Assembly: GCA_030673725.1 (NCBI GenBank)
Contig: DAOVIL010000007.1
Span: 1-11,893 of the forward strand
DNA from: Candidatus Aenigmatarchaeota archaeon
GTDB lineage: Archaea; Aenigmatarchaeota; Aenigmatarchaeia; QMZP01
DNA: 11,893 bases
Direction: 5' to 3'
The translations under genes were made by a program, and so were the position numbers. This document shows, piece by piece, positions 11,140 to 11,893 of this stretch. Positions within the stretch are counted from its first letter, which is position 1. Each line of letters opens with the position of its first letter. A model generated the notes under the pieces. That model worked only from the letters and a program-made list of their open reading frames with translations. It made no database searches and was not told the DNA's origin.

Positions 11140-11546
11140 TTATGAGACAGCTCATAAACAGGCACAAGGGACGCTTCACAAGGTTCTGCATAGTCGGCCT
11201 GTCAGGCGTGCTGGTGAACGAGGGCCTGCTCTGGCTCTTCACTGACATCTTCAGCGTCTTCCTCCTCCTCTCTTCCCTTATCGCGATAGAGATATCCATA
11301 CTGACCAACTTCAGCTTCAACGAGCTCTGGACGTTCCGGGACATGAGAGGGGGAAGGGAGGTCTACACCAGGATGTACCTGTACAACCTGATCGCCCTCG
11401 GAGGGCTGGTCATCAACCTTTTCATCCTGTACGCCCTGGCCACAGCAGGCATGCACTATCTCCTAGCTAACCTCTTCGGCATAGCCGGCGCAGTCCTCTG
11501 GAATTACTTCATCAACTACCGCTGGACCTGGCTCGGCAAAGCTTAA
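11136..11546 (+). CDS. GtrA family membrane protein
   Basis: This 136-residue protein with four membrane helices (about 15-35, 38-58, 83-103 and 107-125) matches the GtrA family. Members are thought to help move polyprenyl-phosphate-linked sugars across the membrane for glycosylation of surface polymers. Motifs visible are RFCIVGLSGVLVN near the start, NFSFNELWTF (58-67), and the closing NYFINYRWTW (123-132), all in the family's usual places. The ATG at 11136 overlaps the previous stop as ATGA; a second ATG six nt later (11142) is an equally plausible start, and neither has a clear Shine-Dalgarno. Proximity to GT39 and GT2 enzymes, the usual partners of GtrA proteins, supports a role in lipid-linked sugar handling. 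The exact substrate is unknown. Confidence 0.9.
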   Translation: MIMRQLINRHKGRFTRFCIVGLSGVLVNEGLLWLFTDIFSVFLLLSSLIAIEISILTNFSFNELWTFRDMRGGREVYTRMYLYNLIALGGLVINLFILYALATAGMHYLLANLFGIAGAVLWNYFINYRWTWLGKA

Positions 11547-11550
11547 ATTG
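11542..11550 (+). promoter_or_regulatory. Candidate TATA box of metG
   Basis: CTTAAATTG overlaps the GtrA stop codon and is centred about 29 nt before the GTG start at 11575. This predicts a very short or absent leader. It is a moderate match to box A. Confidence 0.45.
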
Positions 11551-11574
11551 AACCGAGTGCAACGTTTCTAATAG

Positions 11575-11893
11575 GTGATTGGAATAGCCGATAAGTTCTA
11601 CATAACGACAGCCATTGACTACGTCAATGCGAAGCCGCACCTGGGGCACGCTTACGAGAAGCTGGTAGCAGACACCATAGCCCGATGGCATCGCCTGAAG
11701 GGGGAGGACGTGCTGTTTCTCACAGGGACAGACGAGAACGCCCAGAAGAACGTGCAGGCTGCAGAGAAGGCAGGCAAGCCTGTCAAGCAGTTCATAGACG
11801 AGGTAGCTGAGAACTTCAAGACGCTCTGCAGGGTGTACAACATCTCTTATGACGATTTCATCAGGACCACAGAGGACAGGCACCACCAGGTCA
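11575..11893 (+). CDS. metG: Methionyl-tRNA synthetase, N-terminal part (runs off the window)
   Basis: This is the first 106 residues of methionyl-tRNA synthetase, which charges tRNA-Met in the cytosol. The class I catalytic fold is seen: KFYITTAIDYVNAKPH leads into the HIGH-type motif H22-L-G-H25, followed by ARWHRLKGEDVLFLTGTDEN (36-55) and DDFIRTTEDRHHQV at the edge. The start is unusual but forced: an in-frame TAG occupies 11572-11574, directly before GTG at 11575, and no ATG occurs in frame before the conserved core. The wording (FYITTAIDY, DFIRTTE-x-RH) is that of bacterial-type MetRS, not the usual archaeal type, and TDEN replaces the common TDEH. The gene has its own candidate TATA box. 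The C-terminal domains and zinc region lie outside the window. Confidence 0.92.
   Translation, partial: MIGIADKFYITTAIDYVNAKPHLGHAYEKLVADTIARWHRLKGEDVLFLTGTDENAQKNVQAAEKAGKPVKQFIDEVAENFKTLCRVYNISYDDFIRTTEDRHHQV

Overview
The window looks like chromosomal DNA from an archaeon. It carries a eukaryote/archaeal-type ribosomal protein L15e, a pyruvate:ferredoxin oxidoreductase beta subunit, an archaeal-style secretion ATPase, TATA-box promoters placed about 26 nt before several start codons, and strong preference for AGG (Arg) and ATA (Ile) codons. Several genes resemble families I associate with DPANN-type genomes: the Pro-rich coiled-coil protein, the multi-pass membrane protein, the short NAD kinase and the bacterial-type MetRS. 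The phylum cannot be fixed from this window. Genes are densely packed. I see no tRNA, rRNA, CRISPR array, insertion sequence or phage gene, and no gene-free stretch longer than about 140 bp.

Layout. (1) 1-1860: a 5'-truncated histidine phosphatase (+) converges with a lone porB (-). Behind porB sits a small two-helix membrane protein (-) with a strong Shine-Dalgarno and a hairpin/T-tract terminator. (2) 1860-3160: a divergent promoter region drives ribosomal protein L15e (+), followed by a multi-pass membrane protein (+) with its own TATA box and an oligo-T terminator. (3) 3209-7697: two coiled-coil proteins (-) diverge from a large type II/IV secretion ATPase of the archaellum/type IV pilus superfamily (+). 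The ATPase is followed almost without gap by a 49-residue rubredoxin-like protein and an atypical NAD kinase. (4) 7694-11546: a GT39-type membrane glycosyltransferase (-) meets the NAD kinase tail-to-tail and diverges from a GT2 glycosyltransferase (+) across 31 bp. A membrane-anchored thioredoxin-fold protein (+) and a GtrA-type membrane protein (+) follow, so this is a cell-surface glycan/envelope block. (5) 11575-end: the start of a bacterial-type methionyl-tRNA synthetase.

The part most worth pursuing is 3209-7697. A secretion ATPase with an enlarged, Cys-containing N-terminal region has no pilin or membrane-platform gene beside it. Instead it sits with two divergently transcribed coiled-coil proteins and is apparently co-transcribed with a small iron/zinc protein and a NAD kinase. 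In that kinase the two conserved acidic motif residues are exchanged (GGEG for GGDG, ND for NE). Whether this is a functional unit is inference; the gene order and the residue changes are read directly from the sequence.
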